DNA of 11,692 nt. It comes from Promethearchaeota archaeon (GTDB lineage Archaea > Asgardarchaeota > Lokiarchaeia > Sigyniarchaeales > SOKP01). The notes beneath the pieces were generated by a model. That model was given only the letters and a program-made list of their open reading frames with translations. It was not told the origin of the DNA and searched no databases. The DNA lies in the NCBI GenBank assembly GCA_030606095.1, contig JAUWHC010000043.1, forward strand, positions 1-11,692, written 5' to 3'. Shown piece by piece: positions 6,482 to 11,692 of this stretch (position 1 is the stretch's first letter; the number at the start of each line of letters is the position of its first letter). The position numbers were made by a program, and so were the translations under genes.

Positions 6482-7132
6482 ATGATTACTGCTGAGAATT
6501 GGTGGGAAATAATAAATAATTATAATAATACTATTTTTCCCACTCAGATAATCTTGCATATAATAGCTATATTAATAGTATTAATATTTTTTCTTAAACC
6601 ACAAAAAGAAACATCTTTGATTTTAAAGGGATATCTGACATTTAGTTTTGCTTGGATAGGTATAGTTTTTTTCTTAATCCTTGGTACGGGGCTTGACTCT
6701 TATATTTTTTCTGCTTTATTATTTATTTTAATAGCTGTTTTTTTTTGCATTGATATTTTTAGGAAAAAATTTGAATTCCAAATCCCAGAAATAAGATGGC
6801 AAAGATATTTAATGGGAATTTTACTCTTAATAACGATTTTTTATCCACTAATAGGTTTCTTGATTGGTCATATTTATCCTAGTGCGATTTTTTTAGGAAC
6901 TTTTCCTTGCTCTACAACGGCATTAGCTTTAGTCCTATTAACTTTTTCTGTGCCGAATGTAGACATAAAACCATATATTTTATTACTAATCTGGGCGATT
7001 CCTTTTCCAATCTTGATTCAAATTCCTAAATTCGGAGTATATGAAGATTCAATTATGCTTATTTCTGGGCTATTTGCACTAGGTTTTTTAATAAAAAATT
7101 GGAAATTATTAAGTAAAAAAAATTTATTATAA
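6482..7132 (+). CDS. Seven-helix membrane protein, DUF6064-like
   Basis: A 216-residue integral membrane protein with about seven hydrophobic helices (near 22-38, 49-69, 72-91, 109-129, 135-157, 164-181 and 188-204) and a lysine-rich C-terminal tail. Features recalling the DUF6064 family are the N-terminal ENWWEIINNYNNTIFP-like segment, a YPLIGFLIGHIYP stretch at 121-133, the GTFPCSTTALAL motif at 139-150 (family form around PCPTT) and a late W-x(n)-ED pattern (W171, E188, D189). The family has no established biochemical role known to me, and none is asserted. No signal peptide is apparent apart from helix 1. It is divergent from an HxlR-type regulator, which may control it. The start is well supported by AAGGAGGT 7 nt upstream. 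Family assignment is by remembered motif, not a search. Confidence 0.72.
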   Translation: MITAENWWEIINNYNNTIFPTQIILHIIAILIVLIFFLKPQKETSLILKGYLTFSFAWIGIVFFLILGTGLDSYIFSALLFILIAVFFCIDIFRKKFEFQIPEIRWQRYLMGILLLITIFYPLIGFLIGHIYPSAIFLGTFPCSTTALALVLLTFSVPNVDIKPYILLLIWAIPFPILIQIPKFGVYEDSIMLISGLFALGFLIKNWKLLSKKNLL

Positions 7133-7140
7133 TTTTTTTT
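7133..7140 (+). terminator. T8 tract directly after the membrane protein stop
   Basis: Eight T residues follow the TAA stop immediately on the plus strand, with no hairpin seen. This fits an archaeal intrinsic terminator for the convergent gene pair. Confidence 0.4.
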
Positions 7141-7154
7141 CATTTCTCTAAAAA

Positions 7155-7280
7155 CTATAATACATTTAAATATTTAAGGGAATTAAACACAGCATATGCA
7201 ATGATAACACTTTCTGAAATACCAGTCATAGCTAGTTTCCATATGGCATCTAGCACTATTTTGTTAATATTTAAAAAAAA
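7155..7280 (-). other. Open 41-codon frame continuing in phase after the orc-like stop
   Basis: After the TAA at 7283-7281, the same frame stays open for 41 codons to TAG at 7157-7155. It reads as a balanced mix of residues (for example KIVLDAIWKLAMTGISE), not low-complexity intergenic translation. An ATG inside (7226-7224) would give a 24-residue peptide. It could be a remnant of a longer C-terminus, a tiny gene, or chance. No plausible Shine-Dalgarno was identified. Confidence 0.25.
7273..7280 (-). terminator. T8 tract directly after the orc-like stop
   Basis: On the minus strand eight T residues follow the TAA stop at once, mirroring the T8 after the convergent membrane protein gene. This is a candidate archaeal terminator. 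Confidence 0.35.
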
Positions 7281-8468
7281 TTAATGTTTATTGAAAATCG
7301 CATCAACTATGACTTTTAATTGTTTTGGATTTATTACCATGAAGTAAAAATTATAATTTAATATATTTTCGTTAAAATATCTAAAATCATTGATGTCATT
7401 TTTTTTAGAGGCGTTCAAAATTCCAATGTTTCTAAGTGTCGTAATCAAATTTTTAAATTCTTCCATATCTTTTTCGTAATCAATTGATTCACATGAAACA
7501 AAATAGAGTTCTTTTAATTCCTTTATAGTTATGTAAAGATTTGAGTTTTTTAAGAAATGATTCGATAGATTATCCAAAAAGATTATTGTCAGTAATTCTG
7601 CTTCAGAAATATAAGAAAGCATACTAAACTCGTCTGTAACTTGAAGCGAATCGAACTGATTTCGAAGGATTTCAGAAATTTCTAGATTGTTTAAACTAAC
7701 TTGCTGATTTAATACGGGATAAATCTCTCGTAAAATTTCGATCCCTTTTCCTGGAACTGGCACATAATGCTCGAAGATTAAATCGGTTATAAATTCTACT
7801 AATTCTTTGTCAACTTCACGCAAAAAAGTTAAGGAGACTCTTTGTTTTAGAATATCGAAAAGTTCCTTATATGAAAAATAATTTAATTTTTTCTTTAAGT
7901 CAAATTCACTTATAAGATCTAATGTTGAGGGTTTTAAAGCCTGATTTATGGTAGCTAAAAAGCTAAAGCTCGTATCTTTACCGTATTGTAAGAACTTTTT
8001 GAAGATTTCTGGCTCCAAATGTTCGATATTGTTAAAAATGAATACAAGGTTGTGATCAACTTTTCTACACGTTAGTTTAAATAGATTCCATAAATTTGAT
8101 ATATTCGTGTTTATAATACTTTTAAAATTAAAATTCATATTTTGATTTTGACTAATTTTAGCTAGTAAAGAAATAATAATTTCCTCTAGATTTTTTTCCC
8201 TACAATCAACTTGGATGTTTAAAAAATTAGTGTTTAAGTTCGATAAATCTCTAATAACTTTATTTATAATAACTTGCTTTCCAATTCCTTGAATTCCTTG
8301 ATATAAGATAGATAAACTGAAATCGTCTGAAAATGAATCTTTTAGAATTGAAAATAGAGATTTTTCTTCTCTATTGCGATACAATATTTTGGGCGGGACA
8401 TAATGTGCGTCAAATAAAGCTCGAGGACCTACATAACTACTATTATTAACCTTTGGTGTTGATATCAT
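7281..8468 (-). CDS. Orc1/Cdc6-like AAA+ protein with degenerate ATPase motifs
   Basis: A 395-residue protein with the Orc1/Cdc6 layout: FDAHYVPPKILYRNREEKSL at 19-38 (the conserved 'yvP..l..R..E' entry), an AAA+ core to about 250, and a C-terminal winged-helix-like part at about 282-355 (SYISEAELLTIIFLDNL). Key ATPase residues are altered. Walker A is GIQGIGKQ at 58-65, with Gln in place of Ser/Thr after the lysine. Walker B reads LVFIFNNIEHL at 141-151, with two Asn where Asp-Glu is expected. The sensor 2 region VPGKGIEILREI (238-249) lacks the usual arginine of GDaR. Sensor 1 Asn appears kept (N175). It therefore probably binds ATP poorly and does not hydrolyse it. It may be a structural or regulatory paralogue rather than the main initiator. 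It is monocistronic, with its own promoter region upstream and convergent with the membrane protein gene. No Shine-Dalgarno precedes the ATG at 8468. Confidence 0.75.
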   Translation of the reverse strand: MISTPKVNNSSYVGPRALFDAHYVPPKILYRNREEKSLFSILKDSFSDDFSLSILYQGIQGIGKQVIINKVIRDLSNLNTNFLNIQVDCREKNLEEIIISLLAKISQNQNMNFNFKSIINTNISNLWNLFKLTCRKVDHNLVFIFNNIEHLEPEIFKKFLQYGKDTSFSFLATINQALKPSTLDLISEFDLKKKLNYFSYKELFDILKQRVSLTFLREVDKELVEFITDLIFEHYVPVPGKGIEILREIYPVLNQQVSLNNLEISEILRNQFDSLQVTDEFSMLSYISEAELLTIIFLDNLSNHFLKNSNLYITIKELKELYFVSCESIDYEKDMEEFKNLITTLRNIGILNASKKNDINDFRYFNENILNYNFYFMVINPKQLKVIVDAIFNKH

Positions 8469-8509
8469 TTTTATTTTTATTATTATTTTTTATTATTATT
8501 TTAAATTTT

Positions 8510-8519
8510 CATATATAAA
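8510..8519 (-). promoter_or_regulatory. Candidate TATA box for the orc-like gene
   Basis: The minus strand reads TTTATATATG about 42 nt upstream of the ATG at 8468. Initiation about 25 nt downstream gives a short A/T-only leader without a Shine-Dalgarno. A second TATA-like stretch on the same strand (TTTTATATATTAAT, about 8564-8577) could be an alternative. Confidence 0.45.
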
Positions 8520-8520
8520 C

Positions 8521-8532
8521 CCCTCGAGAGGG
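8521..8532. promoter_or_regulatory. GC-rich dyad abutting the orc-like TATA box
   Basis: CCCTC-GA-GAGGG gives perfect 5-bp arms with a 2-nt centre, a compact GC island in an otherwise almost purely A/T gap. It lies where the BRE of the orc-like promoter would be, so a bound protein would interfere with TFB. Autoregulation by an initiator-type protein is possible but not shown. Confidence 0.4.
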
Positions 8533-8540
8533 ATAGGTCA

Positions 8541-8617
8541 TTGGAACTAAAATTTTTTTAAAAATTAATATATAAAACCAATTATCCATTTAGAAAAAAA
8601 ATTAGAACCAAAATTTA
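8541..8617. repeat. Direct-repeat pair beside the orc-like gene
   Basis: TTGGAACTAAAATTT (8541-8555) and TTAGAACCAAAATTT (8603-8617) match at 13 of 15 positions, 62 bp apart, in the AT-rich gap upstream of the orc-like gene. A loosely related inverted pair, GGATAGGTCATTGG (8531-8544) and CCAATTATCC (8578-8587), is in the same gap. They could be initiator-binding sites or chance in a low-complexity region. Confidence 0.3.
8594..8602 (-). terminator. T9 tract terminator after the HAD-nitrilase unit
   Basis: Nine T residues on the minus strand about 36 nt after the nitrilase stop, with no clear hairpin, suit archaeal oligo-T termination and separate this unit from the orc-like gene. Confidence 0.4.
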
Positions 8618-8637
8618 AAAATTTGATGTAAAATTTC

Positions 8638-9453
8638 TTATACTTCGATTTTTCTTACTTTTAATGAGTTCTTATCAATAATCTCCTTAAATCGCAATTT
8701 TCTAAGCTTTTTTGGAAAGTCTAAATTAATCTCGTCATATACAAATCCACTGGAATCAATAGGACCTTCAACTACTCTTAACTTAGAAGGTGAAATATAA
8801 TCTTTAACAAAGGAAATTATTTTACTTTGTCCAGGAAATTTTCTTTTAAATAAACTTCCATAAGTATTACAAGCTACGACAGGAATCCGATTTTCAAGCG
8901 CGCGTGCTTTTAAATATATTTCCCAGTTTTGGATTCCCTCCGCTCTGATTTGAGTAGGGGAGAATAATACTTCCACTCCATTTTCAGCAGCCACCCTGGG
9001 TGTTTCAAAGAAAGCCATGTCAAAACAAATTAAAATTGCAAAATAAATTTTATTAAAGGGAAATAACACTAACTCTTCTCCTGGCTCAAAATTTTGTCTT
9101 TCGTAAGAGTATAAATGGATTTTATCTTGTCTACCAATCTCTTCTCCGTCTTTATCAAAATAATAACTAGTAATTCTCGGTTTGATAGAATTTTTTCTTC
9201 TTTCCCAAATAGCTCCTGAGATTATACTTATACCGTACTCCTTTGCTAGATTTTTAACAAAGTTGTAATTATTTCCTCTTTCGTTTTGTAGGTTTAGTTC
9301 TTTTCCGTTTGTCAAATTTACCCACCTTTCTGGCAGGCATACAATGTCGCAGTTGTCAAATTCTTTAATTAATTTTTTTAATATTTCTTCTACTTCAAAA
9401 TAGCATTTATCTCTTTCTTGGAAAAGTTCTGGTTGAATACACGCAATCCGCAT
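8638..9453 (-). CDS. Nitrilase-superfamily amidase (carbon-nitrogen hydrolase)
   Basis: A 271-residue cytoplasmic carbon-nitrogen hydrolase. The catalytic set is visible: E42 in CLPERWV, K111 in GRQDKIHLY, C143 in ILICFDMAF, and the auxiliary glutamate E118 in SYERQNFEPG. Other family landmarks are the MRIACIQ first strand, GISIISGAIWE at 74-84 and ARALENRIPVVACNTYG at 183-199. Length is normal and no residue essential for catalysis is missing. Known members hydrolyse amides or nitriles of small metabolites, such as omega-amidase, deaminated-glutathione amidase and N-carbamoyl amidohydrolases; the substrate cannot be read from sequence. It starts 2 nt after the HAD phosphatase stop, so it is co-translated with it and is the last gene of that unit. 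No clear Shine-Dalgarno precedes the ATG, consistent with coupling. Confidence 0.9.
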   Translation of the reverse strand: MRIACIQPELFQERDKCYFEVEEILKKLIKEFDNCDIVCLPERWVNLTNGKELNLQNERGNNYNFVKNLAKEYGISIISGAIWERRKNSIKPRITSYYFDKDGEEIGRQDKIHLYSYERQNFEPGEELVLFPFNKIYFAILICFDMAFFETPRVAAENGVEVLFSPTQIRAEGIQNWEIYLKARALENRIPVVACNTYGSLFKRKFPGQSKIISFVKDYISPSKLRVVEGPIDSSGFVYDEINLDFPKKLRKLRFKEIIDKNSLKVRKIEV

Positions 9454-9455
9454 AG

Positions 9456-10211
9456 TTAAACTTTACCAATATAAAATTTTTTATTAATATCAATAATTAT
9501 ATCAAAGAGTTCATCCAATTTAGAGATTTCGTAATCGGGTTTATATTCTTTTGGAATCTGTTCACCTGTTATAGTGGTATCGTGTTTACCACCGCGATGT
9601 ATGTATACACTATGAATGTCGTTTAGTTTAGCCGGCACTATATCTTTATGTATATTATCTCCAATGTATATTGTCTCGTGTCCTTTTACATTGAATTTAT
9701 TTAGGCAGTACGAGAAAAGTTTTGGGTTTGGCTTTCTAATCCCGATTTCGTCTGATATAACGACTAAATCAATTAATTCGTCAATATTAAGCCTCAATAT
9801 CTTTTCGTATTGCTTGATAGGGATCCCGTCCGTTATAATTGCTGTTTTAATAGAAGTCTCTTTAAGTTTCTCTAAGCAACTTATTACATCGTCGTATAAC
9901 TTTATATGCTTAATCTTTTGGGCGTGATAAGCCATTACAGCAGCGGCAATATATCTAATCTGATCGATGAATGAAATAGAAAACTTTTCAAGCTCGTTTA
10001 ATCTTCTAATAAAAAAATTATAATGTTTCGGAGAATTACTTCCATATTCTTCAACGATTTCATCGATCAATATGAGGGCTTTTTGACGATTAATTTTTAA
10101 CCCTAAGTTTATCATCGCATCTATACCCTCAATTCTTGCTCGTTGAGAAAGCATCGTGGAATCAAAAAGGCAGTCATCCAAATCGAATCCTACTAGTTTT
10201 ATAGGACACAT
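9456..10211 (-). CDS. HAD-superfamily (subfamily IA) phosphatase, TIGR02253-like
   Basis: A 251-residue soluble phosphatase-type hydrolase. All four HAD motifs are present: motif I GFDLDDCLFDST with nucleophile D10 and acid D12; motif II IITDG with T127; motif III lysine K160 in IRKPNPKLF; motif IV YIGDNIHKD with D185 and D190. An alpha-helical C1-type cap lies between motifs I and II (about 20-105). The pattern EAMI-like/LGLKI, EEYGSNSPKHY, AYHAQKIKHIKLYDDV and TDGIPIKQYEK recalls the archaeal HAD-IA family TIGR02253, whose members are mostly uncharacterised phosphatases. The substrate is unknown. It is the first gene of a two-gene unit with the nitrilase, and is divergent from the longin-like gene across a 206-nt gap. 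The ATG at 10211 puts the usual few residues before motif I; no strong Shine-Dalgarno is seen. Confidence 0.88.
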   Translation of the reverse strand: MCPIKLVGFDLDDCLFDSTMLSQRARIEGIDAMINLGLKINRQKALILIDEIVEEYGSNSPKHYNFFIRRLNELEKFSISFIDQIRYIAAAVMAYHAQKIKHIKLYDDVISCLEKLKETSIKTAIITDGIPIKQYEKILRLNIDELIDLVVISDEIGIRKPNPKLFSYCLNKFNVKGHETIYIGDNIHKDIVPAKLNDIHSVYIHRGGKHDTTITGEQIPKEYKPDYEISKLDELFDIIIDINKKFYIGKV

Positions 10212-10260
10212 AATCTTTTTCGGTTTAACCTTTAAGTTTTTTTTAGTTGAAATATTAATA

Positions 10261-10271
10261 CAATATATTTT
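10261..10271 (-). promoter_or_regulatory. Weak TATA candidate for the HAD-nitrilase unit
   Basis: The minus strand reads AAAATATATTG about 50 nt upstream of the HAD ATG. It is plausible but weak evidence in AT-rich sequence. Confidence 0.3.
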
Positions 10272-10294
10272 ACACTACAGTAATAGATAACTAT

Positions 10295-10319
10295 GTAAGA
10301 TAAATTTATTTATCCTTAC
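10295..10319. promoter_or_regulatory. Long imperfect inverted repeat in divergent promoter gap
   Basis: GTAAGATAAA (10295-10304) pairs with TTTATCCTTAC (10309-10319) over 10 base pairs with one bulged C and a TTTA centre. It lies between the promoters of the HAD unit and the longin-like gene. As DNA it would be a two-fold operator; as RNA it would only be transcribed from outside the predicted start sites, so an operator is more likely. Confidence 0.4.
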
Positions 10320-10359
10320 GAATATATAATTTTTAATATTAATTAATTCTAGGTAATAC

Positions 10360-10369
10360 TATAAATATA
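10360..10369 (+). promoter_or_regulatory. Candidate TATA box for the longin-like gene
   Basis: TATAAATATA lies 58 nt upstream of the TTG start. Initiation about 25-27 nt downstream would give a leader of roughly 30 nt that contains the GGAG ribosome binding site. Confidence 0.5.
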
Positions 10370-10404
10370 TTAGCCATAAAGATATTAAAAATATAACACT
10401 TAAT

Positions 10405-10408
10405 GGAG
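10405..10408 (+). promoter_or_regulatory. Shine-Dalgarno GGAG deciding the TTG start
   Basis: GGAG ends 9 nt before TTG at 10418. An in-frame TAA immediately precedes that TTG, so no upstream start is possible, and the ribosome binding site supports TTG over later ATG codons. Confidence 0.6.
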
Positions 10409-10417
10409 TTTAATTAA

Positions 10418-11578
10418 TTGAAACCCGTCGTTGCATTATCTTATTTCCATCGAAAAATAGGTCCACTAGTTTTTTATTCCTATCCAGATAGTATGTTAGA
10501 CGAGCAGCTTTCAATCAGAATCGCAAATATAATGGATCAGACAGTCAGTGAAGGGTTCTTCACCCACTCGTTCGAGAAAAATAACTCAAATAATTATTAT
10601 TTCGAGATTTCTTCAGATTGGGCACGGGGTAATAGAGATATGTTAATGGTTTCGATTATTTTCGATGAACAGGCTACTCCAGAAATCGAACAAATTGTGC
10701 ATAAATTATGCTTCGAATTTTCAGAAAAGCTTTTAAAAACCGAAGAAATTTATGCAGCATTTTACATCTCCGACATTAATAACTTTGAAGAAGAAGATCA
10801 AGAGGTTATCTACAAATACAATGCGTTAGTTAAACTATGGGTTCAAGAATTGTATTGGAATGTACTTGAAGATACTAGGGAAAAAAGCGAAGAAGAAAAG
10901 ATTGCAACACTATTGAACAAAAAACACATGTTCTTGACACTAAAAAGGTTATCCAAGGGTCCGACTACGCTAGAAGGATTAAGAGAATGGTACAACAATA
11001 CCTTTCCAGAATTTGATTTTAAAGATTTAATTGATTCGCTTGTTAGAAAACAGTTTATTTTCATAAATCAGATTGGAATTGTAGAAAAATATGTATTACT
11101 ACTAAAAGAAGTTAACGCCGAAAGAATCCCTCCCGATAGCGTCATAGAATACATCGATGAAACTCCCGAACTAATTGAACCCGAATTAATAGAGTTATTA
11201 CTTCCGAAAGTCCAAGAATATTTTAGTATTTATGAGAACAAAAGTAAGGAAGAATTAGAAGAAGATACATTTACATTATTTCAAATTGTATCTGACCCAA
11301 AAAAATATAACGTGCTTTCAGAATTAAGGCACGGGCTAATAGCTAGCGATAAGCTACCAAAGTTAGTCTCCAAGACGACTTTAGACCATTTAAATACTTC
11401 GCTAAATTTTCTAAAAAAACACGATATTATCGAAGAATTAAAGTTTAAAAACGAGAGTTATATCTTTTTAAAAGCAAATATTCAAATAACTACCGCATTC
11501 CCCGAATATTTAAGAAAGTCTTTATCGAAAGAATCTAAACCCGTTATAGCAAAAAAGCAAAAACCAAAAGGGAAATAA
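10418..11578 (+). CDS. Longin/roadblock-like domain fused to two winged-helix segments
   Basis: A 386-residue soluble protein that I do not recognise as a named family. Residues 1-120 look like a longin or roadblock-type alpha/beta fold: strand AL-YFHRKIGPLVFYSYP (6-23), helix with SIRIANIMDQ, strand YYFEISSDWARG (60-71), strand DMLMVSIIF (74-82), long helix (88-107), then strand IYAAFYI. An acidic helical linker follows. Two winged-helix-like segments are suggested at about 168-230 (TLKRLSKGPTTLEGLREWY...DLIDSLVRKQFIF) and 283-352 (TLFQIVSDPKKYNVLSELRH...SLNFLKKHDIIEEL). The tail is lysine-rich (KKQKPKGK). Longin and roadblock domains are frequent in Asgard archaea and serve small-GTPase and membrane-trafficking systems in eukaryotes, so a link between GTPase signalling and DNA or protein-protein binding is conceivable. 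It starts at TTG with GGAG upstream and ends 1 nt before the next gene, so the two are coupled. The domain calls are structural guesses from pattern only. Confidence 0.6.
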   Translation: MKPVVALSYFHRKIGPLVFYSYPDSMLDEQLSIRIANIMDQTVSEGFFTHSFEKNNSNNYYFEISSDWARGNRDMLMVSIIFDEQATPEIEQIVHKLCFEFSEKLLKTEEIYAAFYISDINNFEEEDQEVIYKYNALVKLWVQELYWNVLEDTREKSEEEKIATLLNKKHMFLTLKRLSKGPTTLEGLREWYNNTFPEFDFKDLIDSLVRKQFIFINQIGIVEKYVLLLKEVNAERIPPDSVIEYIDETPELIEPELIELLLPKVQEYFSIYENKSKEELEEDTFTLFQIVSDPKKYNVLSELRHGLIASDKLPKLVSKTTLDHLNTSLNFLKKHDIIEELKFKNESYIFLKANIQITTAFPEYLRKSLSKESKPVIAKKQKPKGK

Positions 11579-11579
11579 C

Positions 11580-11692
11580 ATGAGTAAAGTCGACGATTCT
11601 CTCAAAGATATAAAGTATTTACTAGGGAATATGGGTATGGACATCTTTTTTGCCATCGATAATGGAGCAAAAGATTACGAGACTATAAAAAT
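11580..11692 (+). CDS. Unknown protein, N-terminus only (cut by window edge)
   Basis: The ATG at 11580 is 1 nt after the TAA of the longin-like gene, and the frame is open for 37 codons to the edge (MSKVDDSLKDIKYLLGNMGM...). The coupling and an AGGG about 7-10 nt upstream support it as a real gene in the same operon. The visible part is helical and includes a YLLGNMGMDIFFAI stretch followed by KDYETIK, which could be the first helices of a winged-helix regulator. Too little is present to name a family. Confidence 0.6.
   Translation, partial: MSKVDDSLKDIKYLLGNMGMDIFFAIDNGAKDYETIK

Noticed and set aside
8461..8510. Tandem TTATTA-type trinucleotide repeats upstream of the orc-like gene
   Set aside because: Low-complexity A/T leader sequence, too short and irregular to call a functional repeat or CRISPR-like array.
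9616..9927. Plus-strand open frame antisense to the HAD gene
   Set aside because: All four HAD motifs on the minus strand explain the region. The antisense product has no recognisable feature.
10843..11064. Minus-strand open frame antisense to the longin-like gene
   Set aside because: Serine-rich shadow of the coding strand; no start context.

Overview
The window looks like AT-rich archaeal chromosome, most plausibly from an Asgard-type archaeon. The reasons are archaeal information-processing proteins (an SMC-kleisin operon and an Orc1/Cdc6-type protein), TATA-type promoter sequences, oligo-T tracts after stop codons, and a protein at 10418-11578 that appears to join a longin/roadblock-like N-terminal half to two winged-helix segments. 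The Asgard label is inference from protein character. No rRNA or other phylogenetic marker is present. No tRNA, rRNA, CRISPR array, transposase or phage gene was seen.

Layout. Positions 1-5748, minus strand: a condensin operon in the order smc (1485 codons), scpA-like kleisin, then a gene running off the left edge that sits where scpB is expected and begins with a very acidic segment. Positions 5863-6312 (minus) and 6482-7132 (plus): a divergent pair, an HxlR-type regulator and a seven-helix membrane protein resembling DUF6064. Positions 7281-8468 (minus): an Orc1/Cdc6-like protein whose Walker A, Walker B and sensor 2 motifs are all altered. Positions 8638-10211 (minus): a two-gene unit, a HAD phosphatase followed 2 nt later by a nitrilase-family amidase. 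Positions 10418-11578 (plus): the longin-like/winged-helix protein, followed after 1 nt by a second gene cut by the right edge.

The main point of interest is the condensin operon. The SMC protein has complete ATPase head motifs at both ends, but its middle has no recognisable SMC hinge: there is no glycine-rich alpha/beta region. At the exact midpoint of the chain (residues about 682-815) there is instead a tandemly duplicated helical module, two copies 74 residues apart, about 28% identical without gaps. The coiled-coil arms on either side are about 450-510 residues, clearly longer than usual. The partner kleisin carries an N-terminal SAP/HeH-like segment that could bind DNA. Together these suggest a remodelled SMC-ScpA(-ScpB) complex with a different arm-tip dimerisation device. 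The nearby Orc1/Cdc6 paralogue appears ATPase-dead, a second unusual chromosome-biology protein in the same window.

Every gap between genes is shorter than 300 nt. The gaps hold candidate TATA boxes, T-tract terminators, several inverted repeats and one short direct-repeat pair beside the orc-like gene.
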